From Alcaligenaceae bacterium (GTDB lineage Bacteria > Pseudomonadota > Gammaproteobacteria > Burkholderiales > Burkholderiaceae): a stretch of 5,802 bases of DNA. The stretch is from assembly GCA_947372575.1 (NCBI GenBank), contig CANBUF010000144.1:1-5802 (forward strand). Reading direction: 5' to 3'. Below are positions 5,435 through 5,802 of this stretch, piece by piece; position 1 is the stretch's first letter, and each line of letters opens with the position of its first letter. The notes beneath the pieces were generated by a model that saw only the letters and a program-made list of their open reading frames with translations, was not told the DNA's origin and made no database searches. A program made the translations under genes and the position numbers.

Positions 5435-5802
5435 TCATTTAACCGCAGGTGTAACGGTTCGGGCTGCGCGCCTGGCGATTGCTCATACTGAAAATCTGAT
5501 TAAAAAACATGCCTCCTGGACTTGGCTGCTTTTATCTCTGAGCCTGTATCTGCTCTCGATAGTGGTATCCGTACCACTTGATTTTTTTGAGCAAGCCGTT
5601 TTCGGAATGATTTGTTTGCTAGCTGCCCTGATTATCCGTAAGTCGGGAGGCGGCAGGCTTGCGGTCATCGCGATGGTTATGTTGTCCCTCTCTGCTTCAG
5701 TGCGTTATTTTTACTGGCGCCTGACCTCAACAGTTGCATTTCAAGATGGTTTTGATTTTTTCTTTGGATGGGGTCTGGTTCTGGCAGAGTTGTACTCTCT
5801 AA
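5424..5802 (+). CDS. bcsA: Cellulose synthase catalytic subunit BcsA, N-terminal part, cut by window edge
   Basis: Inner-membrane glycosyltransferase that polymerises UDP-glucose to beta-1,4-glucan and threads it through its own channel, with BcsB as periplasmic partner and c-di-GMP as usual activator. Only 126 residues are present, before the GT2 and PilZ domains. They hold four hydrophobic segments (about 33-50, 57-71, 78-93 and 110-126) separated by basic or polar turns. The stretch SASVRYFYWRLTSTV (90-104) and GLVLAELYSL (117-126) correspond closely to the E. coli region SCRYIWWRYTSTL...LLFAETYA and to Komagataeibacter SLRYLTWRLTETL...LLMAELYA, so the identity is strong. The start is doubtful. 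TTG at 5424 is the only standard alternative start between the in-frame stop at 5412-5414 and the first ATG (5607), which would remove the first membrane helix. See the overlapping seven-codon frame for the frameshift question. Confidence 0.88.
   Translation, partial: MSNDHLTAGVTVRAARLAIAHTENLIKKHASWTWLLLSLSLYLLSIVVSVPLDFFEQAVFGMICLLAALIIRKSGGGRLAVIAMVMLSLSASVRYFYWRLTSTVAFQDGFDFFFGWGLVLAELYSL

Overview
The window looks like a chromosomal segment of a betaproteobacterium, most likely Burkholderiales and close to Alcaligenaceae. The pointers are a Bug/TctC-type periplasmic binding protein (a family greatly expanded in Bordetella and relatives), the adjacent tsaE-amiC pair common in this group, and a XerD of proteobacterial type. 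No species is claimed.

Left part (1-2682, minus strand): three tightly packed genes read right to left. An AEC-family membrane transporter is joined to tsaE (tRNA t6A modification ATPase) by a TGATG stop/start overlap. tsaE overlaps by 49 bases a Tat-exported N-acetylmuramoyl-L-alanine amidase (amiC), which runs off the left edge just after its last catalytic glutamate. This is probably one transcription unit mixing transport, tRNA modification and cell-wall cleavage.

Middle (2683-3906): a divergent intergenic region of about 195 bases holds a tandem 22-base repeat, overlapping inverted repeats, an 8-base palindrome and a leader hairpin. It is followed by the Bug/TctC solute-binding protein gene and a strong intrinsic terminator.

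Right part (3968-5802): xerD (chromosome dimer resolution recombinase) with all catalytic residues, then a complete tRNA-Arg(CCU) with encoded CCA and a possible promoter. About 390 AT-rich bases without a convincing gene follow, then the 5' part of bcsA (cellulose synthase catalytic subunit), cut by the right edge. The start of bcsA is the strangest point of the window. The well-placed ribosome binding site and ATG open a frame that stops after seven codons, and the BcsA frame lies +1 relative to it with only a TTG available.

Most of the window is ordinary housekeeping and transport content. I see no CRISPR array, insertion sequence, toxin-antitoxin pair or obviously new multi-gene system. 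The items most worth checking are the bcsA start arrangement and the repeat-rich control region between the two divergent transport genes.
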